From Prunus persica (Eukaryota; Streptophyta; Magnoliopsida; Rosales; Rosaceae): a DNA stretch of 64,000 nt. A model generated the notes under the pieces. It searched no databases. It was given only the letters and a program-made list of their open reading frames with translations, and was not told the DNA's origin. Positions 46,064 to 56,519 of this stretch are shown piece after piece. Where the stretch lies: NCBI RefSeq assembly GCF_000346465.2, contig NC_034013.1, positions 14,204,486 through 14,268,485 on the forward strand. Reading direction: 5' to 3'. How positions within the stretch are numbered: the first letter of the stretch is position 1; the number at the start of each line of letters is the position of its first letter. Position numbers and translations under genes: made by a program.

Positions 46064-46797
46064 GGAGATGCTAGTAATCTTTTTTCCAACTTTTTTTTTT
46101 TTTACTTTCTCCTTTCAACTCATGATATGTGCTACTTTCTTTACATTTAAAACAATGTCATTAAGCCAAGGAGGGTTGGTTGAGTTGGTAAGGATCGTTC
46201 TCTTCACTATCAAGGCTTAGGTTCAAGTCCCGCTGTTAACAAACCCTCTTGGTGGGTAATTTGTAAAAATCAAAAAATGGGCTAAGACCCCCCTCTCTAA
46301 GTCTTGAAAGAGGCTTTGGTATTCCCTGGCCCTAGGATGGGGTAACCTCTCTTGCCCCTAAACTTTTCAAAATTAAAAAAAAAAAAAAAGTGTCATTAAT
46401 GTATCACACAAGCTAATTTTTATTTTTCAAATTTACCTGTATTAAATATATTAACTTTTTTTTTTTTACAAGAAGTTAGTCTTTTTAAAACTTTCTCTCT
46501 TTTTGCCTTTTTTACTTTAAACGTCAATTTTTGTTTAATGTCCCTTTTTTTTCTTTCTAGAAAACAAATGTTGCTAATAAACTAGTTTCTTTTACAGATA
46601 TATTAAAAAACAAACAAACAAACAAACAAATGTTATCTTTGAAAAAAAAATTACACTTCTTAAAATAAATAAATAAAATTGTCGTTTTTCTTATTTATTT
46701 ATTTTTAATAAGGTGGCAATAAAATTGTAAAAAAAACCAATACATTTAATAGGGATAAACTTGGAAAACAAAAGATAATAGAGAGAAGACTGCTATT
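46064..46797. mobile_element. Hairpin MITE copy A, split by a SINE
   Basis: The left arm (GATGCTAGTAATCTTT..TTTAAAACAATGTCATTAA) and the right arm (..CATTTAATAGGGATAAACTTGG..GAGAGAAGACTGCTA) match the family at 62135-63224. The right arm has lost about 90 bp relative to those copies. The left arm is interrupted by the SINE at 46165-46390. Confidence 0.6.
46165..46390 (+). mobile_element. tRNA-derived SINE inserted in a MITE
   Basis: The 226-bp element has box A (TGGTTGAGTTGGTAAGG) and, about 35 bp later, box B (GGTTCAAGTCC), a body, and a 3' A-rich tail. Perfect 9-bp duplications TGTCATTAA flank it (46156-46164 and 46391-46399). Paralogous empty sites occur at about 62228 and 62766. It is not the same SINE family as at 37221. 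Confidence 0.85.
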
Positions 46798-46861
46798 ATT
46801 CTTCAAGGAGTTAAATGAAAATTGGAATATGAAAAGAATCAGTCATGTTCGTCTAAGGACA

Positions 46862-47753
46862 TGAAAATGAGGTCTTGTGTGAAGATCAAATTCATCTTAA
46901 CCATAAGATTATGTTTAATTAAATCCAACCGCTTAAAATATTTTGCAACTTAAAAGGTCAAAACCCTTTTTTTTCCCAACAAGTTCACATTGGTTTACTC
47001 ATTCCTCAATGCCATTCTCCCTCTTTGATTTACGATAGAAATCAAATTTCATGGTTGAGTCAATTGTGCTCTTCCTGAACGACAACATAACAATTTTTTG
47101 TTTTAGAGGATTGATTTAGAAATTTGATCTGATTTCTGACCCATCATCCTTGAATTCGTTTCTGTAGCAAAAAATATATGAAAGCTTGTGTAATATAATT
47201 CATTCTGGTTAAACACAAAGAGAGGAGAAAATCAGTTCAAAGTAAAAGAACCGTACGCCCTCGTAGCCAAATAAAAATGGTTTTGTCTAGATCCAAGATT
47301 CAACAAACCCAATTCTGAATTTGTTTAGTTATAAATTCATGTCATAAAGGACATAACCACAAACTAAACCCCTAACAAAAAAAAACTGAGTTGTGACTCG
47401 GTAAAGTATGTGAATAATTTGCAGTCAAAACCCACACAGAATTTGACTCAGAACAAACTCAATTTCCACAACGTCAACTACGTCTGCAACAAATAATTTG
47501 CAGTCAAATCTCCTTAACTACTCTTATTCTAGTAAATTCCACTACATCCTGGTGTTAACTTTTGGAACCCCCTGCTAATATTTCTCTCGATTGTATATTA
47601 GAGTTAGAGGGAGAATGGGATTGACGAAGGAGCTAGAAAGAAAAAAAAAAGTTCCCAATAAAAAAAAGGTTTTGACCTTTTAAGTTGGATATTTTTTTAA
47701 GCGGTCAATCTTGTGGTTAAGATGAATTTGGTCCTCATAGAACCTCATTTTCA
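46862..47753. mobile_element. Non-autonomous DNA element with about 110-bp terminal inverted repeats
   Basis: The left end (46862-46978; TGAAAATGAGGTC..AAATTCATCTTAACCA..CTTAAAAGGTCAAAACC) is repeated inverted at 47640-47753. The roughly 660-bp interior has no recognised gene. Long repeats suggest a Mutator-like element. A direct repeat TGAAAAGAAT at about 46830 and 47755 could be a target duplication, but only if the left end starts about 22 bp outside the visible repeat. Confidence 0.65.
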
Positions 47754-48032
47754 GTGAAAAGAATTATTGTGTCATGCTTTTAACCTTTGGATTATTGTGA
47801 TGGTTCATATTAAACTAAATGCATGTAAATGCGTAATTGGTAAATGTAAAGACTCGAGATTCGTGAATAATATTGGAACTATGCAAAAACTTGGGGAGAA
47901 TGTAAGGGTGATTATATGCAGCCTTAATCACAGAGTTTTGATAGGGCAATCTTTATAGCAATATCTTTGTCAATCCCCAATTGACTGTGGTGTTTCTTGG
48001 CGCTAAAGTAATTAATTTATTATTGATTCCTT
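47754..48032. other. Short intergenic stretch left of the copia LTR
   Basis: AT-rich, no gene or repeat recognised; the short open frame at 47767-47958 has no domain. Confidence 0.4.
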
Positions 48033-48277
48033 TGTTACATTAGTAAAACAATATGGGTAGAATATTTTCAAATATATTTTATTCTCCAAAAGGAGGTATT
48101 TATAATATAAGATTACAAACCCTAGTAGGGTTATACTAGGAAAATAAAAAAAGTCCTAATTACATAATATTTATACAAAAGGAAAGAAATAAAATCATAA
48201 TAGAATAAGAAAGAAATATCCTAATAGGACTAGGATATCTTGCCAACACTCCCCCTCAAGTTGGAGCAAAGACGTCA
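48033..48277 (-). mobile_element. 3' LTR, polypurine tract and last pol codons of a truncated copia element (X)
   Basis: On the minus strand: the coding tail HDVFAPT-stop, polypurine tract TTGAGGGGGAG, then an LTR of about 216 bp starting TGTTGGCAAGATATCC and ending AATGTAACA at 48033. A TATA-like TATAAATA lies inside. This is the conserved end of a plant Ty1/copia element. Everything upstream in the element is missing; at about 48277 it abuts another copia element in the opposite orientation. Confidence 0.8.
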
Positions 48278-51200
48278 TGCGTGCCCAAGGACTGCAGAGG
48301 CAAACCAACTCAGACAGCTAACTATGCAACACATAAGGAGGAAGAAGGTACAATGTTTTATGCCTGTCATTCTGCTACTGTAGTGCAAAACAATGATGTG
48401 TGGTATGTGGATAGTGCTTGTAGTAATCACATGACCTCACATGAATCACTTATGGTTAATATTGATACCAATGTCACTGCAAAGGTAAAAATGGGCACAA
48501 GAGATTTGGTGCAGGCCACTGGGAAAGGTACTTTGGTGATTGATACTAAATTTGGGCCTAGATATATTAAAGAAGTCATGCTTGTACCAGGGTTGGATGA
48601 AAATATGCTCATTGTTGGTCAGACGGTGGAACATGGATATTTTCTGTTTTTAGGAAAATCAATGGTGGAGATATTTGATGACAGTTCAATGGAGCACTTG
48701 GTTGCTAAAGTTCCAATGACAGGAAATAGATGCTTTCCACTCTCACTGAATTATGTGACCTCTGTGGCTATGAAGGCAACAGTTGAAGACTCTACTTGGT
48801 GTTGGCATATGAGGTTTGGTCATCTCAATATGCAAAGTTTGAGATTGTTACAACATCAAGAACTGGTTTATGGACTGCCAGAAATTTGGAGTGCAGAGAG
48901 AATTTGCCAAGGTTGTGCAATGGGGAAAGCACATAAAGAATCCTTTGGTAAAGAAAATACTTGGAGAGCAAGTGAGCCACTAGAACTCATTCACTCAGAT
49001 GTTTGTGGACCAATGCAGACCACAACTATTGGTGGAAATAGATACTTCTTGACTTTTATTGATGACTGTACTAGAATGTGTTGGGTGTATTTCATGCAAC
49101 ATAAGTCTGAAGTGTTTGGTATTTTCAAGAAGTTCAAGGCTATGGTGGAATTGCAAAGTGGCTACAAAATCAAAAGGCTTAGAAGTGATAGAGGAGGAGA
49201 ATATACCTCACTGGAATTTCTAAAGTTTTGTGAAGATGTAGGCATGGAAAGGCAGCTCACTGTGGCTTACTCACCTCAGCAAAATGGGGTTGCTGAGAGA
49301 AAAAAATAGAACTACTATTGAAATGAGCAAGGCAATGATGAATGAGAAGAGACTTCCATTCAAGTTCTGGGGAGAAGCAGTGAATACACTGTCTATATTC
49401 AAAACAGGTGTCCCACAAGAGCTTTGGAAAGTTCAACCCCATTTGAAGCTTTTAGTGGAAGGAAACCAGGAATCAAACATTTAAAGGTATTTGGCTCTAT
49501 ATGATTTTGTCATGTACCTAGTCAATTGAGATCAAAGTTAAATGATTCAGCTGTCAAATGCATTTTTGTTGGCTATGGCAAATGTGAGAAGGGTTATAGA
49601 GTCTATAATCTGCACACTAAGAAAATTGAAGTCTCTAGAAGTGTGATCTTTGATGAAAGATCTTTATGGAATTGGGAGAAGCAGAATGTGGAATATGTCA
49701 TAGTTCCTATGAGTTTTGAAAAGCATTCTAATGTTACTGAAGAAGATTATAATGTTACAACTCCATTTGCATCAGAATCTCAGACTGAAGATGACGCTGG
49801 TGTAACTAAAATAATTTCATGTTCCTCTAATGCTGACGCACAAGGTGAATCACCAAGTTCTACTCTTGTGAAGCTCAGAGATATAACTAAGATATATGCT
49901 CGATGCAATTTGAGCATCATTGAGCCAGAAAATTTTGAAGAAGCCTCAAGGGACAAAGCTTGGCAACAAGCCATGAAAGCCGAGATGGAAATGATTGAGA
50001 AGAATGAGACTTGGGAGCTAGTTGACAGACCAAGTGAGAAACCTGTAATTGGTGTTAAGTGGGTTTATAAAACCAAATTGAATCTTGATGCCTCAACAGA
50101 AGCACAAAGCTAGGTTGGTGGTCAAAGGATATGCACAGAAGCTTGGAATCGATTTTAATGAGACTTTTGCTCATGTGGCCAGGCCAGATACTATTAGAAC
50201 TCTCATAGCTTTGGCTGCTCAGAAAGGTTGGAAGCTATACCAGTTAGATGTGAAGTCTGCATCTATAAATGGTGTGCTTAAGGAGGAGGTATATGTGGAT
50301 CAGCCTGATGGTTTTGTGATTAAACAATATGAGGATCAGGTGTACAAATTGAAGAAAGCTTTGTATGGTTTAAAACAGGCACCAAGGGCTTGGTATGAAG
50401 AAATTCATGCTTATCTCGTCAGTTGTGGGTATGTCAGAAGCACAAGTGAGGCTACATTGTACTACAATACTAAGGAAGATTCAGGAACACTGATTGTCTC
50501 AATTTATATTGATGATATAGTGTACACAGAAAGCAGTGTAGAGTTGATTATAGAGTTCAAGTCTGAAATGATGAGAATGTATGAAATGACTGACTTAGGT
50601 TTTTTGTATCATTTTCTTGGAATGGCTGTGATTCAAACTGAAAATAGCATCTTCATAAACCAAAAGAAGTATGCATTGACATTGTTGAGAAAGTTTGGTT
50701 TAAAGCAATGTAAGCCTGTTAGTACTCCTTTGGTGGCAAGTGAGAAACTATGCAAAGATGATGGAAGTGATCCTGTATATGAGAATGAATATAGGCAGAT
50801 TGTGGGAAGCTTGTTGTATTTAACGGCTACAAGGCCTGACATAATGTTTGCAGCTAGCGTATTAGCTAGGTTCATCCATTGTCCTACAAATAAACACTAT
50901 GAAACAACTAAGAGGGTTTTGAGGTATATCCAAGGCACAATTGATTATGGTATTGAATATCAGAAGGGAAAAGAAGCTGTATTAATCGGATATTGCGACA
51001 GTGACTGGAGTGGAATTCAAGATGACATGAAGAGCACCTCAGGATATGTTTTTTTTTTTTTTGGAAGTGGTGTGTTTTCCTTGGCATCTATCAAGCAACA
51101 TAGTGTTGCTCTCTCCACAGCTGAAGCTGAGTATGTCAGTGCAAGTGAAGCAACTACTCAGGCTATATGGTTGAGGTTTGTGCTAGAGGATTTTGGTGAA

Positions 51201-51766
51201 TTGCAGACAGAAGCAACTCCATGGATGATAGATAATACTTCTGCCATTGCAATGACTAGAAATCCTATTTTCCATCAAAAGACCAAGCATATCAACTGCA
51301 GATATCACTTCATTTGAGATGCCTTACAAGAAGGTGTAGTGGACTTGAGGTACTGCAAGTCTAAAGAACAAGTGGCTGACATTTTCACAAAAGCTCTGTC
51401 TTGGAGTTAAACCAGTTAACAATTTAGAAGGGAATGTTGAAATATAAATTGTTTTCTGGTTTAATCCATAGTTAGACAAGTGTAAGGCTTAGATGCCATC
51501 ATATTGGAAGACTTGTATGTCCTAAATTTATGCCAAGTGTATAGCTCACATTGCTGACATATTTTGTAAGGCTAAATCTGTTCTTTTCCATTCATTGAAA
51601 AAGGGATAATTCCGTTGGAATGAAATTAGAGTGTGTGCATGCATTGCTATATTCATTACGAAGTAACAGACGCTCTGCTCTCTCTTCTCTATCCTCTCTT
51701 AGCTTAATTTTTCTCCCTCTGTTCTAGAAACTAAGCTCTGCATATTTTCAAAATCTCACCAGTTCT
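48278..51766 (+). mobile_element. Degenerate Ty1/copia retrotransposon (A), 5' truncated
   Basis: The order on the plus strand is the end of a gag zinc knuckle (MPKDCRGKP), protease (VWYVDSACSNHM), integrase (HMRFGHLNMQSL, CQGCAMGKAH, HSDVCGPM, SPQQNGVAERKK), reverse transcriptase (ARLVVKGYAQ, LYGLKQAPRAWY, YIDD box) and RNase H (ALSTAEAEYVSASEA, KTKHINCRYHF). The frame breaks at about 49306 (A-run), 49430-49530, about 50100 and 51317. After QVADIFTKAL come a tract (TTTAGAAGGGAA) and a 3' LTR from 51435 (TGTTGAAATATAAA) to about 51766; the LTR end is approximate. The 5' LTR and most of gag are absent. A non-functional relic. Confidence 0.9.
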
Positions 51767-53161
51767 ACACTAGAACTCAATGCCTCTTAGCAGAGGGGAG
51801 GAAGTAGCTAGGAATCAGATCAGATCCAAAACTAGTCAATGTGAACTGAGAGTAAAATATTTTGTAATTCTCAAGTCAATGTGAACAGACTAAAATATAT
51901 TGTAACCCGCGCTCTCTCTCCAATGAAATGTTATTGGTACCTAATTAACTGCCCCAGCTTTGACCCCAAAAAAATAAAAAAATTAACTGCCCCAGCAGCC
52001 CATACCTATTAACACACACACACAAGAAAAGACGAAGGAAAAAGTCACTTTTGATCATATAGTTTGTCCGTCTTCTCATTTTGGTTCTTGTAATTTTAAT
52101 TTTTTCAATTTAATCCACATACTTTAATTTTATCGTAATTTAAAGACGCATTCAAATTTTTATCCAATTTCATCCAAAACACCTCTTCCATGTAAGAGAC
52201 ATATGTTTATTCCGTAAAAAAATTGGACAGAAATTTGAAATTGTCTTTAAATTACAATAATCAAACTACATAGGTCATATATTGCCAAAATTAAAACTAC
52301 ATACGGGATTCGTCCAACTACACTAACGAAAAGTGACTACCCAATATGTGTCTCTTCTTTCTCTTCCACTAAGCATGCAATTATATTTCCAGCCAGGTAT
52401 GCTTTTGTAGCTTTGTAATTGTTTGATAATCTGTTCAGCTTTTTAGAAGAGCTGATCACATTCAACATAGTTGATAATCTGTTGGCAACTTCGAAATTTT
52501 GGGTTTTCAAAATACCAAAACAAAGCCATAAACCAATGAGAAATTATAGAATAGTACAGATGCATCACGTCAGCATATGATACTCCAATTCCAATTTTAA
52601 CACATGTCCACTTTTGAAAAGAAATTATTTACTTTATAACAGCTGGACTTACATAACTTTTATCTTTTAAAATAAAATTAAAAAAGTCTTAAAAAAGAAA
52701 ATTAAAGAATTTTCCAAACGAACACAATAATTCATATGAGATTTTGGGGCTCGTGGATTTTTTAATATAATTATTTAATAACCATGTGGATTTATTTCTT
52801 TATTTTAATAAATGGAGTATGAAGAAGAGGAAACAATAATGACAAATAAAACATAAACAAATAAGACTCGTATGGAACAAGAAATAAATTTTTGTAGTCA
52901 GCTGTCTTATTCATGACATAATAGGCTTCCTTGTGCACCGGAGCTTATAGGAAAACAAATAACTAGATTTAAACCTCTTTTTAAAAAGAAATACAGAAAG
53001 CAACACTTTTCTAAAAGAAATACAGAATAATTGAAATTTTATACAAACTGTTCTACATGAGAATTTAAGATTAACTTTACAACCTCTTTTTTTATATAAT
53101 TAATTAATTTATTTAAATTTATTACCATATATGGAAAAAACTGTGGTGCAATGGGGCCTGT
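51767..53161. other. 3' flank of P450 gene 1, duplicated block
   Basis: From 51872 on, the sequence matches 58852 onward, the 3' flank of P450 gene 2. About 195 bp at roughly 52533-52727 is present here and absent from the second copy. A 35-bp direct repeat (AGTCAATGTGAAC..) lies at 51834-51905. No gene. Confidence 0.65.
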
Positions 53162-54940
53162 TTATTGTGCAACATAGTTTGTCAAGGAAGGATGCACAGG
53201 TTTAGCAGCTAGAAATAAAGGAACTTTCTTGCTAACTACAAGCCCAGCAGCATCTTCCATGTCCAAGTCTTCTCTTCTCACCCCATGAGGGAGTTCCCAG
53301 TCGAAACGATAGAGGAGATTAGCAAGTGCAAGCTCAATTAGCTTCACACTAAAGCTAATACCAGGACAACCCCTCCTTCCTGCCCCAAATGGTAAAAGTT
53401 CAAAATGGTTTCCTTTGTAGTCAATTGAGCTGTCCAAGAATCTTTCAGGCCAGAACTCATTTGGATTCTCCCAACATTCTGGGTCTTTTCCTATCATTTT
53501 TGCATGGATAAACACCATTGTTGTGGTGGGAATTTCGTACCCTTCAATAGTGCAACTCTTTAAGGTTTCTCTTGGAAGTAGTAAGGGCACTGCTGGATGT
53601 AGTCTAAAACTTTCCTTCAAGACCAGCTTTAGGTACATGAGTTCAGAAAGATCACTTTCTTCCACTTTTGATTTTCCCTTTAGAACACTTCTCACCTCAT
53701 CTTGTGCTTTCCTCAACACTAGGGGGTTCCTAATCAGTTCAGCCATTGTCCATACCAGTGTGGCTGAGGAAGTATCAGTGCCTGCAATAAACATGTCCTG
53801 CAAGAAAAAATTTCACTGTCTTTACTATCTTGCCCGCAAGCCAGCTAAAATTCTATATATAGCCATATGAATACCGATTGTATATGTCAAGCTAACACGA
53901 AGATTGTCGAAGAAATAGCAAAAGTATATTAACAAATAAGTAACACTCAAATGCTAGAAGGAAGAAAAAGCGACATACAGTGAGAACACCCTTAATTTGG
54001 TCATTACTGAGGGGTATTGCTTGATTGGGATCCCTCTGAACCCGAAGCAGAACATCGACAAGATCTTCATGCTCTGGTTTAGGCCTTCTAGAATCAAGAT
54101 GTTCCTCAATCACTCTGTCATAGAAATTGTCCAAGCCTTTAAAACACTTCTCCACCTTTTTCTCAAGACCATTGAACTTGTTTAACCAACTCAACCATGG
54201 TAGAAAATCTGACAAGAAGAATCCTCCCAACAGGGCCCTTGTCTCTTCAAGCAATCCATGAATTCTGCTCTTGCCAATTCCTCCTCCATCATCATACTTT
54301 TTACCGAAAGCCGAACGGCACAAGACATTGTTTGTTAAGAAAAGTGTCAGTTGAGTGAGATTGATGAGACCCTTAGAATGAGCTATAGAGTCAAGCATAA
54401 GCCCCACCTCTTCATCCCTCACAGACTGAAACATTTGAACCCTCTTTGCACTAAGCAGTTCCAAGATCACAATCTTCCTCATCTCCCTCCAATACTCACC
54501 ATAGGGAGCAAATGCTAGGTTGACACAGCCATAGCTAAGCTTGTTTGCAACATACAAGACTGGCCTACCTGAAAAAACGAGGTCATGAGTTTTGAAGATC
54601 TCACTTGCCATATGGTCTGAGGAGACTACCAAGGTAGATATTGAGCCTAATTGCAAGAACATGAGGGGTCCATATTGAAGGGCAAGGTGTTCAAGGACAT
54701 GATGAGGTAAGCCATTAGGAAGCTTGTGAAGGTTCCCAATGAGAGGTAGCCTCCTAGGACCAGGAGGCAACCTCCTCCCTTGAGAAGCAGAGCTTTTCCT
54801 CCTCTGCTTGATCAAGAGCCAAAAAATAACGGGTAGGAGAAAAACAAAGAGGATGACCAATGAAGATTGAGAATCCATGGCTGGTTTCTGAGGCTGCAAA
54901 CAAGGCCATGGCTGCTGATAAGCATTTAAGGAAGGCAGTG
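51872..54940. repeat. Segmental duplication, copy 1 (P450 gene plus 3' flank)
   Basis: It is homologous to 58852-61600 over the whole P450 gene, its intron and about 1.3 kb of 3' flank, but only about 60 bp upstream of the start codon. The left limit CAAGTCAATGTGAACAGAC is sharp in both copies. Confidence 0.85.
53162..54878 (-). CDS. Cytochrome P450, CYP71 clan, copy 1
   Basis: A-type plant P450s are ER-anchored monooxygenases of specialised metabolism. Two exons, 54878-53979 and 53797-53162, with a phase-0 intron give 511 aa, the usual length. In order: an N-terminal membrane anchor (LVILFVFLLPVIFWLLI), proline hinge LPPGPRRLPLIGNLHKL, C-helix WREMRK, I-helix AGTDTSSA (about 305-312), K-helix ExxR in ESFRLHP (about 362-365), PERF (about 417-420) and heme loop FGAGRRGCPG (Cys about 444). 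The frame is intact. Start: ATG of MDSQSSL; an upstream in-frame extension is untranslated leader. It resembles CYP71D/CYP71AP-type enzymes, but the substrate cannot be told from sequence. Confidence 0.92.
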
Positions 54941-56519
54941 GCCTTGGGGTGGTGCAAGTGATCCACTGCACATGGCCCTGGATTCTTGAAGACACCCCCC
55001 AAAAACAAAAAAGGATTATTTTGATATAACGCAGCCACACAAAACAAAAAGAAAAGAACAGACATGGCTTGTTCAATTTAGATGTTTACCTAGACTTGTT
55101 CAACTTAGTATATTAAAATTTAAGGTCTTTTCGTGTGATTTTCTGGCTCTCCGCCGGCTCCAAGCCAATGTTTATTTAGCAGATATACCAAATGAGCATC
55201 ATGCTCATCACAGAGACCGAGAAATACAAATGAAACATTAAGAAAAAGACAAGCAGAAAATGATTTGAAAACAATTTTTCCTTGCTCTTTCTTCTTGTAT
55301 TATACTCATGCATGTCGCCCCCAAAACAAACAAGAAGGTGAATTACATACTAACAGTTATATATGGTGGTGGTGTTTTTTTTTTCTAAAAATCATTGTTG
55401 AGTTGGCAGTTATAAACATTGGAAATTAAGGTTGTTGAGTTCTGATCGTGTAGGTATTGCTCTTCTTATATAATTAAATAAATTCGAATATTTTAACATT
55501 TTACAAGTATGGCCGGACGGCTGTATTTCAAAAATAAATTCGTATATTTTAATCGTATAACCGGCTGCTCTACTGTTTGGATATAATTCTTCGAATATTT
55601 TACAAGTACAGCCTATCGGCTATACTGTTTAGTAGAGATGATAAACCACACTGCAAGCAACACCAAAACAATTTTTCCACACGTATGGAATAATACTCGG
55701 AGGGAGATGAAAATTAAAAGGAAAACATAAATATAGGCAAATTACCGATAACGAGCAGCTGATGGCAGTAGCCTAAAGCACTAATATTCCAACCATTTTG
55801 TAGTTACACTAGAATAACAGGTAGTTTTTGCACCAATTCTGGTGAGATCTATCATAAAACCAAACTATCGACTACTTGAACCAAACTATCGACTACTTGA
55901 AGCTCTTGCTAGGTCCTGGACTAATCCACAGCGACGACTACCTGTGTAGATTACGCATTACGTACCCACGTACTGCATGAGATAAGAGCTTCAACTGGTC
56001 ACGACTTCTGAAGGATACAAATCTCGTACAGAGTTCAAGCCATTCTCTATTTTTGATCCTCAAGTTAACTGCCTATTTTTGTATACATGTCTTGTAATGT
56101 TTAATTGTAATAATGCAGATATTTTGTAATGATGATCTTATATCCCGTAGAGTTCGTTCTAGTGATGATGCTGAGAAATTTGCAGAAGAGTGTCCTTGCT
56201 GGACTGGTTGTGGATGGAGTGTCATTTGGTGAGCTTCTTATTGTTAATATATAAGACTTTTGCCTGAGAGCTTTCCTTCTGATCTGTTTTATGCATTTTG
56301 ATTTCTTTTGCTCGACAAACTACAAGGGATACTCTTATGCCGTACTTGAGTGGTTTTTTCTGACTCTGAAGAGCTTTACTTGTATCTTTCTTGTTTCTCT
56401 GCGGAGCCATGTACCTTACTACCTTGGTCTTGTGATTTCTGTCATTCTTATTGCCTATTAGCTCAATCACTTTCCCTCCATCTGTGCAGTACAGCAGGAT
56501 ACAACATCTGGCAAGAAAT
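54941..56519. other. Unique upstream region of P450 gene 1
   Basis: It is not shared with P450 gene 2. It holds the palindrome cluster at 55506-55626 and a 23-bp tandem repeat (ACCAAACTATCGACTACTTG twice) at about 55859-55905. A short plus-strand frame near 56150-56230 (DDAEKFAEECPCWTGCGWSV) is protein-like but unrecognised. No gene is supported. Confidence 0.45.
55506..55626. repeat. Second cluster of GTATAGCCG..CGGCTATAC-like palindromes
   Basis: Three diverged copies of the palindrome seen at 5471-6168: GTATGGCCGGACGGCTGTAT at about 55507, GTATAACCGGCTGCTCTAC at about 55555 and GTACAGCCTATCGGCTATAC at about 55606. Spacers contain ATTCGTATATTTTA and TTCGAATATTTTACAA. Confidence 0.6.

Noticed and set aside
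49526..51317. Separate host genes in the three long plus-strand frames
   Set aside because: They are consecutive pieces of one copia polyprotein broken by frameshifts.
54754..55076. Upstream extension of the P450 gene 1 frame to 55076
   Set aside because: Copy 2 has no such extension, and the family start MDSQSSL with its membrane anchor is at 54878.
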